DNA of 45,850 nucleotides from an uncultured bacterium (GTDB lineage Bacteria; Verrucomicrobiota; Kiritimatiellia; CAIVKH01): positions 1 to 45,850 of the forward strand of contig CAIVKH010000007.1 in NCBI GenBank assembly GCA_903906425.1, read 5' to 3'. Shown in pieces: positions 19,301 to 26,973 of this stretch. The notes beneath the pieces are model-generated. The model saw only the letters and a list, made by a program, of their open reading frames with translations, was not told the DNA's origin and did not search any database. Position numbers and translations under genes: made by a program. Within the stretch, counting starts at the first letter, position 1. Each line of letters starts with the position of its first letter.

Positions 19301-22300
19301 CCGACTCGACGCGCTGACCATCCAGCGTGACGTTGTCAGCCTGTTTCACACTCCACGAAAGCTTCGTGCTGCCGTTCTTCTGGATCGCTCGGTCAGCGGA
19401 GGCAAAAATGATCACCGGTTTCGGTTTAGGGTGCGGCGGTTTTTCGCGCGGCTTCTCCGTTGGTTTTGCCGTGGCTTTCTCCGTCACAACCGCCATGCCG
19501 GTTGTCTCGCCAGCCGAAATGGCCTTTGGAATCGGCGTGGTCAGGATTGTGTCCAGATCTTTGCGAATCTCCGCCGCGGTCTGATACCTGTGGTCGCGGT
19601 TCTTTTCCGTCGCCCGCCTGATGACATTGTCCAACCGGGGATCGGAACGCACAAGTTCGCTCGGCATCTTCCAGCCGCCGACCGGCAGTTCGCCGGTGAG
19701 CATATTGTAGAGCATCACGCCGACGGCATACAAATCAGCCCGCGCATCGAGCTTCACGTCCATCTGGAGCGCCTCTGGCGCCATGAAATATGGCGTACCC
19801 AGCGCAATATTGGCGCGCGTGAGATCCGTGCTCTGGCCGGCGTAGGACTTGGCAAGGCCGAAGTCCGCGATCTTCACCGAACCGTCCTCGCTGATCAGGA
19901 TATTGGCCGGCTTGATGTCACGATGAATGACGCCGCGAGAATGCGCATACTGCAGCGCGTCGCAGACGTGTGCCGTGATCGCGAGCGCGTCATCGGGCTT
20001 CAAGCGTTTGTTGGCCCGAATCAACTTCTGGAGATCCGTGCCGTCAACATATTCCATGACGAAATACAGTTGACCGTCGCTGGCCTCGCCGGACTCGTAA
20101 ACATTCACGATGCACGGATGATTCATGCGGCCCATCATCCGCGCCTCATTCTTGAAGCGTTCGACGAAATTCCCGCCCATGTCATCTTCGATGCCAGGCG
20201 GCAGAATCTTTATGGCAACAAATCTGTCGAGGGATATCTGCCTTGCCTTATAAACCGCGCCCATGCCTCCGGCGCCAAGCATCGCCAGAAATTCATATTG
20301 CGGAAGAATCTTCTGCATCTTCTCGGGCGTTGGCGGCACCCATCTTTGCGTGGAAGAAATCGGACGTTGCTGGGCATCATGCTGCGCCGCGGTCGTCTTG
20401 ATCTCCGACTGTTTCGGAGGTGACGGTCGCGCTTGCTGTGGGGCCTTCTCCGTTTCTGCAATGAGAGCAGGTCCCATCTGCGTTGCAATCGTGTCTTCAT
20501 CCACGGACGATTCGAGGGCGCTTACAATTTCGCGTGCCATTTCGGCCGCGGATAAATAGCGCCGTTCCGGTTCTTCGGCCATCACCCGTTCGGCGATCTT
20601 CCTCAATGCCGGATTCTGGCGGAACACGGCCGCGCTGAAATCAACCGGAGGCAACTTCTGGCAACGCTTGACCCATTCGCTCCATGATCGCTTGGGATCT
20701 GCCGGCAATTGTGGATAGGGCCTGTGCCCCGTCAGGGCCTCATAAAAGCAAATCCCTAGGGAAAAAAGGTCCGTCTGTGGCGAGCCGCGGACGTTGTCAC
20801 GTGTCGCGAATTCGGGTGCCATGTAGTCCGGCACACCGGGCAGGCCGCCCGTGACTGAAAGCGTGCCGGTCTCATCCATCGCGACACCCAAGTCAATCAC
20901 CTTCGCTTCAGCCGTCCGGCCGGGCGGCGCGTAGAGATTATTCGGCGTCAGGTCGCGATGAATCACGCCATTTTCGTGCAGATGCTCAACCGCGGCGAGA
21001 TAAGAAGCGAACAGTCCGATGACTTCTTTGACGGGCAGTGGCCCGCCAGCCGCCTTGAGCCTGCGGCGAAGCGAGAAATCAGGCATCCCTTCCAGATATT
21101 CCATCACGATGAAATATTCGCTCTGTCCAAGATATGGCATTTCGACGAAATCGAGAAAGCGGACGATATTGGGATGCTGGATGCGTTGCAGAATCTTTTT
21201 TTCACGCGCGAAGCGCTTGAGATACTTCTGCGCGGTCAGCCTCTTGACGGCCACGATTTGCCCATCCCTGAGTCGCCGCGCACGATAGACGGAGCCAAAG
21301 CCGCCCTTGCCCAGTAAGTCGGTTGACTCGTCGAATTCGTATCGTTCGCCATCATCTTCGCCGATAACCATCGGAAGGAACCGCTGGAAATCGGTAAGGG
21401 CAGCGGAGAACTTCGGGTAACGCTCCACACGGTTCGGTTGAACCATTCTCGTCAGGAACGCTTTGACCTCGGCAAGCGGCACGGGCGAGCGAACTTGGTC
21501 GAGCCGCGGCTGCGGCCATTTTGCCGGATCAAGCCATCGCCGGATGAATTCGAAATGCTGCTGGTCGGACACGAATGCGTCGAATGGCAGGCTGCCCGAC
21601 AAGACTTCGACGAAACAAATACCCGCGCTGAAAACATCAGATGCCTCATCACCGGAGAACGGATTTTCACCTGCAAATTCCGGCGCCATGTAAGCGAAGG
21701 TGCCGGCAAAACCCTGTACTGTCGGAACGCTGGAAGCACCGCCGACGCGTCGAGCAATTTCAAAGTCTATGATCTTTACGCGGCCATCAGGCGTGACGTG
21801 AACGTTCGGCGGCTTGATGTCACGGTGGACGACGTTCTGCGTCGAGGCATAAGCCAGCGCGTCCAGACATTGATTGATGATGCTGCGCGCCTGCGGCCAT
21901 GGAAGACCTGTTGCGCGATTCTTCTCCAGAATCTTGTCCAGTGCATCGCCTTCGACAAACTCCATGGCGATGCAACAGCGCGCGCCATCGGGATGAATGA
22001 AGACATCTTTGTATTCGACGATATTTGGATGCCGAAGCTTACAGAGCGAACGGAAACGATGCTCCGTCTTTGAAAGATCTCCGACATGCGGATTGAGAAT
22101 CTTGAGTGCAACGACATCGCCCTGCCGGACAAATTCCTTGCCCGTCGCCTTGCAGGTTGCCTTCCAGACCACGCCCTGCGCTCCAAGTCCAATCGGAGCA
22201 TCACCGATAAGTTCGTAATCGCCGACTATCTTTGTGCGGGCAGCAATCGAAGTGTCCGAGGGCCGGTCGGAGGTTCGTAATCCGGTGCGAGTGGTACCGC

Positions 22301-23198
22301 CGGAATGGAGCGACTGGATTGCCTCTGAAAACGAGCGGAAGCGGTTGTTCCGATCCACGGCGAGGCAATGATCGAGGAATGCTTGTGCGGATGGCGGCAA
22401 ATCAACGCGCGCCAGATGCTGGGGCACAGTTGAAGATCCCGTCGCCTTCCAGAACTGCAGCCACGAAGCGTGATCAGCAAACGTGCCGAACGGCTTGCGG
22501 CCGGCACCGTATAAATATTCGAAAAGACAGACGCCCAAGCCGAACATGTGAAATGGAACTTCGTCATCGCGTCCGCCGCTCAGAAGATCCGGCGCAAGAT
22601 ATTCGAAATCCGTGAGGTGGGCGCTGGCGCGGCTCGACAGATCATCAATGTCGGCAATTGCGAGATTGATGAACGCCGCCTCCTTCGGGTTCTTGATGAA
22701 AATATTGCGCGCAGCAAGCCGCGGCATCGGCGCACCCGCATCGCTCAGCCGCGAAAGTGATCTGAGCAGGATGTCGGCGAAGGTTTTCGTTTCCTCAAAG
22801 GTGTGGCCTTCGGGATGGGCGGCGATTTCGCCCGTGAGCAGTTGGCCGGGCGGATTGGAAGTGACCACACAGGGAATTTCGCGTCCACCCTCCTCGAAAT
22901 TGAACATATCCAGGTAACGCAGCATCGCGTCGGCCTCGGTGGTTGCGAGCAATTCAAATCGCGCCCTTGCACGGCGTGCCGCCTTCGTTTGTCCGGCGAG
23001 GGCAAGCATGACTTCGAAACCGACAGCCGAACCCGGCGGCATATCAATCGCGACAGATTGCAGGCTGTTTGCGCGAAAGAGAAGATTGCCAGCCACGCAA
23101 CCGGGGCCGAGTACCTCGACAAGTTCAAAATCCCCGACCCGCCGGCCCTTTTCATAAGGCGGCGCACTCAGCGACTCTTTTTTTTCCTCAGCAGCCAT
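16398..23198 (-). CDS. giant transmembrane Ser/Thr kinase with four tandem kinase domains
   Basis: 2266 residues. Domain 1 (about 20-300) is a pseudokinase: no Gly loop or VAIK Lys, HRD replaced by PRLAARN, DFG by IDD. Domain 2 (about 325-605) keeps the loop GLGAQGVV, Lys366, HRD at 458-460 and APE, but has DFE (478-480). Domain 3 (about 618-898) has LGKGGFGSVY, Lys652, HRD at 747-749 and DLG (769-771). Domain 4 (about 966-1220) is canonical: LGAGGMGAVY, Lys997, HRD at 1092-1094, DFG at 1112-1114, GTPYFMAPE. Then a Pro/Lys linker, an Ig-like segment (about 1260-1333), one membrane helix (about 1342-1360) and roughly 900 Ala-rich, mostly helical residues, presumably outside the cytoplasm. It starts 8 nt after the PP2C gene, so kinase and phosphatase are co-expressed. 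Confidence 0.92.
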   Translation of the reverse strand: MAAEEKKESLSAPPYEKGRRVGDFELVEVLGPGCVAGNLLFRANSLQSVAIDMPPGSAVGFEVMLALAGQTKAARRARARFELLATTEADAMLRYLDMFNFEEGGREIPCVVTSNPPGQLLTGEIAAHPEGHTFEETKTFADILLRSLSRLSDAGAPMPRLAARNIFIKNPKEAAFINLAIADIDDLSSRASAHLTDFEYLAPDLLSGGRDDEVPFHMFGLGVCLFEYLYGAGRKPFGTFADHASWLQFWKATGSSTVPQHLARVDLPPSAQAFLDHCLAVDRNNRFRSFSEAIQSLHSGGTTRTGLRTSDRPSDTSIAARTKIVGDYELIGDAPIGLGAQGVVWKATCKATGKEFVRQGDVVALKILNPHVGDLSKTEHRFRSLCKLRHPNIVEYKDVFIHPDGARCCIAMEFVEGDALDKILEKNRATGLPWPQARSIINQCLDALAYASTQNVVHRDIKPPNVHVTPDGRVKIIDFEIARRVGGASSVPTVQGFAGTFAYMAPEFAGENPFSGDEASDVFSAGICFVEVLSGSLPFDAFVSDQQHFEFIRRWLDPAKWPQPRLDQVRSPVPLAEVKAFLTRMVQPNRVERYPKFSAALTDFQRFLPMVIGEDDGERYEFDESTDLLGKGGFGSVYRARRLRDGQIVAVKRLTAQKYLKRFAREKKILQRIQHPNIVRFLDFVEMPYLGQSEYFIVMEYLEGMPDFSLRRRLKAAGGPLPVKEVIGLFASYLAAVEHLHENGVIHRDLTPNNLYAPPGRTAEAKVIDLGVAMDETGTLSVTGGLPGVPDYMAPEFATRDNVRGSPQTDLFSLGICFYEALTGHRPYPQLPADPKRSWSEWVKRCQKLPPVDFSAAVFRQNPALRKIAERVMAEEPERRYLSAAEMAREIVSALESSVDEDTIATQMGPALIAETEKAPQQARPSPPKQSEIKTTAAQHDAQQRPISSTQRWVPPTPEKMQKILPQYEFLAMLGAGGMGAVYKARQISLDRFVAIKILPPGIEDDMGGNFVERFKNEARMMGRMNHPCIVNVYESGEASDGQLYFVMEYVDGTDLQKLIRANKRLKPDDALAITAHVCDALQYAHSRGVIHRDIKPANILISEDGSVKIADFGLAKSYAGQSTDLTRANIALGTPYFMAPEALQMDVKLDARADLYAVGVMLYNMLTGELPVGGWKMPSELVRSDPRLDNVIRRATEKNRDHRYQTAAEIRKDLDTILTTPIPKAISAGETTGMAVVTEKATAKPTEKPREKPPHPKPKPVIIFASADRAIQKNGSTKLSWSVKQADNVTLDGQRVESVGEKVINPSAKTRYRLVATGPGGNAEQEVVVGIAMDWKPVIRMGSLAAAAAIIIAAGSYWWTHHQIGFKDYGVTMDSANNLVATLHSHRAEQVADLQLGAGSKFAETFAAEVEKKTSSGERREAAGLVLIWSQVASLLQTNGVTVDPKACNSLEKKIADSSVAAGNVAAQASNIAAAQALLVEWNSITSQLAGVATFDPSIAERMRTRVRDMAAKNELSDLLKEVQSSTSLASLQQALEKYAAYFGKWNRHDDAIENQSVAAITNLVVAATANFTTRPAALDGFEKIVNNMVSQHILPPAAGKVIADAETRIDGNVKDRTRLKLFSDLKASIISASTVIQLDPLHEKVVGSTLLPDQKAALTSLLDTRAAVAIDAVADSFKQETDSKKLSMDQAQLHRLPNWMQGTDRFKQRDDEIEKLISAAKMGEENRTKVAALRASIPQPLVSYPSEYANFVREISKVQAGASNEMLYPTIAGDIATATGSAENNLTHTLNSTMDSWNSAERPAELAKWISAARSAITPDLPAWAASVLTKTIEQAGRQVRQTEIVVMNDSRYAVDLRWPESMARLVDHIAPGAKTNYLISSESAIDIQIAVAAVVPGAARRKAVNQSISPGRRNSISLSDSQFALSSTTITWSGPKDAPGLVLQVDGTLFAAGQSKVLAPDTSLKLEWKRPDYQDTPPATQAIPASDKVDLAQFQPAAADWKPTPDFVLVKNFISQVSRGNITEAAALKDRAASAKIADEATRQSRDASIKALAELAVNSREAAVHGADRTRAACYLFATNCTTREGRIGAAGRRLAGLQERLGPGLHLAADARSRFWLGLLEKGVQLSVADIESAIPQIPNSAEQEADKLVLTYLLGGDAKAPALPQNHPEYNRYNFHIDRLPNFLKQDIEESRIIETADAALSFLLAPPPSVTLEADDIASAELFIKTARVVADKQSDWVNAQTMLKSLQSACQKQAAKLR

Positions 23199-23206
23199 GC
23201 TCTTGT

Positions 23207-25594
23207 TCAGTTGCTCTTGCCGCCGCTCGCGCGGTGCCGAAGCTCATAAGCCCGGTGAATCGTGTAGATGAATCCCCGCAGATCGTCCAACGCATCCACG
23301 GCCGTTTTGTCCTTCTTCAACATCAGTGTCCAAAGATCGTTCGAAAGGTGTTCCATCGACACCGGGTCGGTGCGGAGCGCCTCGGTCTTTTGCATCGCGG
23401 CAAGCCATGACGCCTGGGATTTCGCGACAGGTTCGAGAAACTCATCGCGAGGCACATATCCTCCTGGACGGTTCGGAATTTGAGGAATGCGGACAACATC
23501 ATGTAGGAAGATCGCATTCACGCGCCCGCAGTACATGGCCTTCTCCTCCCAGTCCGCGACACATTTTACAAATGAATCAACGGCTTCATATCGCCAGATC
23601 GGAGAATTGATGTCCTGAGCCATCATGAGCGGCGAGACCAGCAACTGATGCGCCATTCCGCCGGTCAGCGCGATAGCTTTTTGCTGCTCGGTTGACGGAC
23701 CAAAATTGCTCATTGCCTCGATTTCACGCAGCCACAGTTTGTCACCATCTTCAGATGGGAACGTGAGGGCCTCGGCCGTCATCTTTCGGTACCGGTCAAG
23801 ACCTTCCACGACCTGCGTGTGGAGAAAGACGTACCATCTGCACATGTCACGCGGTTCGGTCGGCAGCGGATCGGGAATTGTCAGCCGTGTGTCAGGCAGC
23901 ACCGCAGCAAGTTTCTGCAACAACTGGACGCGGCCGTTAAACACGGCCTCGCGCATTTGGGGCGTGGGCGGTGAACTGAACTCGTCCCACAGCGTCATCC
24001 ATTCGGCGGCATGTTTGACCGCCTCCGCGGCCGCCGGCGTGTTCTTCTGCCACTCTTCAAATGCCGCGCGATTGTTCTTCACCAAATCCCACATGCCGTC
24101 TTTTGCCGGTACGCGAGTCAAGGGCGGCGGTCCCGGCAGGATGATGGCAAAATTCCGCCCACCATCCACGAGGATGAATTTCGGCGGTGCGGCCGTTGGC
24201 GCCGCTGGCACGGGCGCGGCAATGGCAGGCGTATTCGTTTTCGCGTCGGCCACGGCGACTGGTTCACGTTGGGCGATGGTTGAAACATCGGCCGCAGGAA
24301 CGACCACATGCGCGGCACTCGATTCGACCGGGCCGGCTGCGACCGTGGCAACTGCCGGGGTGACCGCCGGAGGGATCGTCGCCTGCTGAGGCACATCGGG
24401 CGACCGTGAAGTATCGTTCGTCGCTTCGATGGATGCGCCGGATGGTTCAGTTTTTTTGCTCAGTTGCCACAGGACAAATACGCCACCGATGGCGCAAGCG
24501 GCGACAATCGCGATAATGCGCGGCAATATGTTGCCCGGTTTTCTTCGATGTGCGCCGTCCTCTTCCGGCAGCGCATTCTCATGTCCCGCTGATTGCGGCA
24601 AAATCTTCGTGGCCGCGCCACTGGCACCAGCCTCCGCCGGTGGTGGCGTGACGGTTTCGGCCGGCGGTTGAGTCGTGCCGGATTCCGTGGCCGCCGCGGA
24701 TGACCGCGCCGGCGGTGGTGGCGGCGTGATCTCGTCCTGCGTTTCCGAGTCTTCATCGCCCGGCGAGGTTGAAGTCGAGGTGTCGCCATCAACGGCCGTA
24801 TCCGTTTCCGTGCCGGTGCCGGTCGCGGTCTCGCCGGTGGGTGGAGTCCACTGCGCAACGCTGACGAGAACGACCGTGCAATTGTCGTCGCCGCCATTGT
24901 TGTTGGCCGCGGCCACGAGCGCATCGGCGCGCTGCTGCAACGACTCGTTCGCGGTCCGCGCGAGAATCTGCACGATTTCCTCGTCCGTCACCATGCGCGT
25001 GAGGCCGTCGGAATTGATGAGATAAAGATCGCCCGCCTGCACTTCCATGTTCGTACGCTCGGGATCAATTTCCTCCATCGTCCCGATGGCGCGCGTCACG
25101 ACACCGCGAAACATCGCGGAAAGTTTTTTCTCGTCCACGCCGACGGCTTCGGCGACGGAGTGGTCGGTGGTGAGCTGGAGAAGTTCGTTGTTCCGAAAAC
25201 GGTAGCAGCGGCTGTCGCCCGCGTGGACGATGACGACGCGCGACGGATCCTTGCCGTCGAACGCCACGAGCACGACGGTCGAGCCGACGGAACGCAGCCC
25301 GCGGTTTTTCGCCTCCATGCGGATGCGGTCGTTCGCAAGCCGTAGCGCGCTGATCGCGCGCGATGCCTTCGCCGCGGCCGCTTGCGAGGCGTCCGACGTC
25401 TTTTCAGCTTCAATCTGCTCGCGCAGCGTCGTGACGATCATGCTGCTGGCCATGTCGCCGGCCGCCATGCCGCCCATCCCGTCGGCCACGCAAAAGACGC
25501 CGTGATTTGGAAGGCAAACGTGCGAGTCCTCGTTGTTCTTCCGCTTGTGGCCGACGTCCGTTTTCGACGCCCATGTCAGATGTTCAAATGCCAT
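23207..25594 (-). CDS. membrane-anchored PP2C-type protein phosphatase
   Basis: 795 residues. The N-terminal PP2C domain (about 1-250) shows the metal-binding and core motifs: NNEDSH, CVADGMGG (Asp38), VIVHAGDSRCYRF, LINSDGLTR (Asp196) and NNNGGDDNCTVVLV (Asp236/237). A long Thr/Ser/Pro/Glu-rich linker (about 250-350, including PPPPP) leads to one membrane segment (about 357-377). The remaining roughly 415 residues, presumably outside the membrane, match no family I recognise. It should dephosphorylate Ser/Thr sites, most simply those made by the adjacent multi-kinase, which starts 8 nt downstream. The Thr-rich linker may itself be a kinase substrate (inference). Confidence 0.9.
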   Translation of the reverse strand: MAFEHLTWASKTDVGHKRKNNEDSHVCLPNHGVFCVADGMGGMAAGDMASSMIVTTLREQIEAEKTSDASQAAAAKASRAISALRLANDRIRMEAKNRGLRSVGSTVVLVAFDGKDPSRVVIVHAGDSRCYRFRNNELLQLTTDHSVAEAVGVDEKKLSAMFRGVVTRAIGTMEEIDPERTNMEVQAGDLYLINSDGLTRMVTDEEIVQILARTANESLQQRADALVAAANNNGGDDNCTVVLVSVAQWTPPTGETATGTGTETDTAVDGDTSTSTSPGDEDSETQDEITPPPPPARSSAAATESGTTQPPAETVTPPPAEAGASGAATKILPQSAGHENALPEEDGAHRRKPGNILPRIIAIVAACAIGGVFVLWQLSKKTEPSGASIEATNDTSRSPDVPQQATIPPAVTPAVATVAAGPVESSAAHVVVPAADVSTIAQREPVAVADAKTNTPAIAAPVPAAPTAAPPKFILVDGGRNFAIILPGPPPLTRVPAKDGMWDLVKNNRAAFEEWQKNTPAAAEAVKHAAEWMTLWDEFSSPPTPQMREAVFNGRVQLLQKLAAVLPDTRLTIPDPLPTEPRDMCRWYVFLHTQVVEGLDRYRKMTAEALTFPSEDGDKLWLREIEAMSNFGPSTEQQKAIALTGGMAHQLLVSPLMMAQDINSPIWRYEAVDSFVKCVADWEEKAMYCGRVNAIFLHDVVRIPQIPNRPGGYVPRDEFLEPVAKSQASWLAAMQKTEALRTDPVSMEHLSNDLWTLMLKKDKTAVDALDDLRGFIYTIHRAYELRHRASGGKSN

Positions 25595-25640
25595 GAATCA
25601 ACCCCATGCCGAAAGTCCATCCGGCGCTTCCGCCGTAAAC

Positions 25641-25687
25641 TTCCAATGATTGGAAATCACGGCCGCGCAAACTTCCAATCATTGGAA
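25641..25687. repeat. 32-bp-phased palindrome pair 6
   Basis: TTCCAATGATTGGAA at 25641-25655 and TTCCAATCATTGGAA at 25673-25687, start-to-start 32 bp, spacer ATCACGGCCGCGCAAAC. On the - strand it begins 24 nt after the stop of the CpaF-like gene and ends 46 nt before the PP2C start. Confidence 0.95.
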
Positions 25688-25711
25688 ACTCCGAAAATGT
25701 TGCCGCGCTGT

Positions 25712-26878
25712 TCATGTCGCCTTGAACCACGCCTCGTCAAGATTCAGGCGCAGCACCTTCGCCTCGCTCAGGAACGTCGGCAGCACGCCGACGCCGGTGT
25801 GATAGCCGACGAGCCTGCCGGTCTTCGGGTCAATGCCCTCCTGCTTGAAGCGGATCAGGTCCTGCACGACATATTCGCCCTTGTCGAGGCCGAGCACCTC
25901 GGTCACGTGCGTGATCTTGCGCGTGCCGTCGGCCAGGCGCGCGGTGTGGACCACGGCGTTGATCGCGCTGGCCACCTGCGAGCGCAGCGCGGAAAGCGGA
26001 ATGTCAATGCCGCTGAGCAGCGCGCAGGTTTCGATGCGCGAGAGCGCGTCAATCGGGCTGTTCGCATGGATCGTGGACATGCTGCCGGCGTGGCCGGTGT
26101 TCAGCGCCTGCAAAAGATCGAGCGCCTCGCCGCCGCGGATTTCGCCGATGACCAGCCGGTCCGGGCGCAAACGCAAACTCGAAGTCACCAGATCGCGGAT
26201 CGTAATCTCGCCCTTGCCATGCTCGTCGGGCTTGCGCGTTTCGAAGCTCACCACGTGCGTCTGCTGCAACTGCAATTCGCTCGCGTCCTCGATCACGAGA
26301 ATGCGCTCGTCGTCGCTGATGAACGAACTGAGCACGTTGAGCACCGAAGTTTTTCCCGATGAAGTCGCGCCGGAAACGATGATGTTTTTGTGCAGCTTGA
26401 CGATCAAATCAATCAGCTTCGCGCCCGCCTGCGAAACGCTGCCGAAGCGGATCAACTCCTCCATCTTCAATTTCTCGCGACGGAATTTGCGGATCGCCAC
26501 AACCGTGCCGTTGCGCGCCAGCGGCGGCATCACGGCGTGAACGCGCGAGCCGTCGGGCAGCCGCGCGTCGAGCCGCGGATTTTCAAAGTCGAAAAGCCGG
26601 CCGACCTGCCGCGCGATGTTCTTGATCGCCGCCACCAGCGCCTGCTCGCTCTGGAATTTTGCATCGGTCGGCTCCACCTTGCCCTTGCGCTCGATGTAAA
26701 TCTGCCGCGGGCCATTGATCATGATTTCCGAGACTTCGTCGTCCTCGAGATACTGGCGGATGGGTGCCAGAAACAGGACGAGAAACGAGCCCTTGTCGCG
26801 CGCGGCGACAGGTGCCGTCCGTGTTGCACTGCCGCCGGCGGCATCAACTGGCTGTGTTTCGATTTGTCCCGCGCTCAT
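25712..26878 (-). CDS. cpaF: CpaF/TadA-like secretion ATPase
   Basis: A 388-residue ATPase of the type II/IV secretion (GspE/VirB11) superfamily, CpaF branch. It has an N-terminal domain with SEIMINGPRQIYIERKGK, then NPRLDARLPDGSRV and VAIRKF, Walker A GATSSGKT at 170-177, an Asp box VIEDASELQLQ, Walker B RLVIGEIRGGEALDLLQALNTGH and a His box STIHANSP. Family members power assembly of tight-adherence or Flp pili. No prepilin, TadB/TadC or secretin gene is in the window, so it is either an orphan or serves components encoded elsewhere. GAGGAGG lies about 10 nt before the ATG. A palindrome pair separates it from the phosphatase gene. Confidence 0.9.
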   Translation of the reverse strand: MSAGQIETQPVDAAGGSATRTAPVAARDKGSFLVLFLAPIRQYLEDDEVSEIMINGPRQIYIERKGKVEPTDAKFQSEQALVAAIKNIARQVGRLFDFENPRLDARLPDGSRVHAVMPPLARNGTVVAIRKFRREKLKMEELIRFGSVSQAGAKLIDLIVKLHKNIIVSGATSSGKTSVLNVLSSFISDDERILVIEDASELQLQQTHVVSFETRKPDEHGKGEITIRDLVTSSLRLRPDRLVIGEIRGGEALDLLQALNTGHAGSMSTIHANSPIDALSRIETCALLSGIDIPLSALRSQVASAINAVVHTARLADGTRKITHVTEVLGLDKGEYVVQDLIRFKQEGIDPKTGRLVGYHTGVGVLPTFLSEAKVLRLNLDEAWFKAT

Positions 26879-26973
26879 GTTTCACGAGCCTCCTCACGCC
26901 GGGTTTTCCCCAACGCGCGCCAGACAATAAACAAATGTGCGAATGCCGACAACAGATTCATTTGATTCATTGC

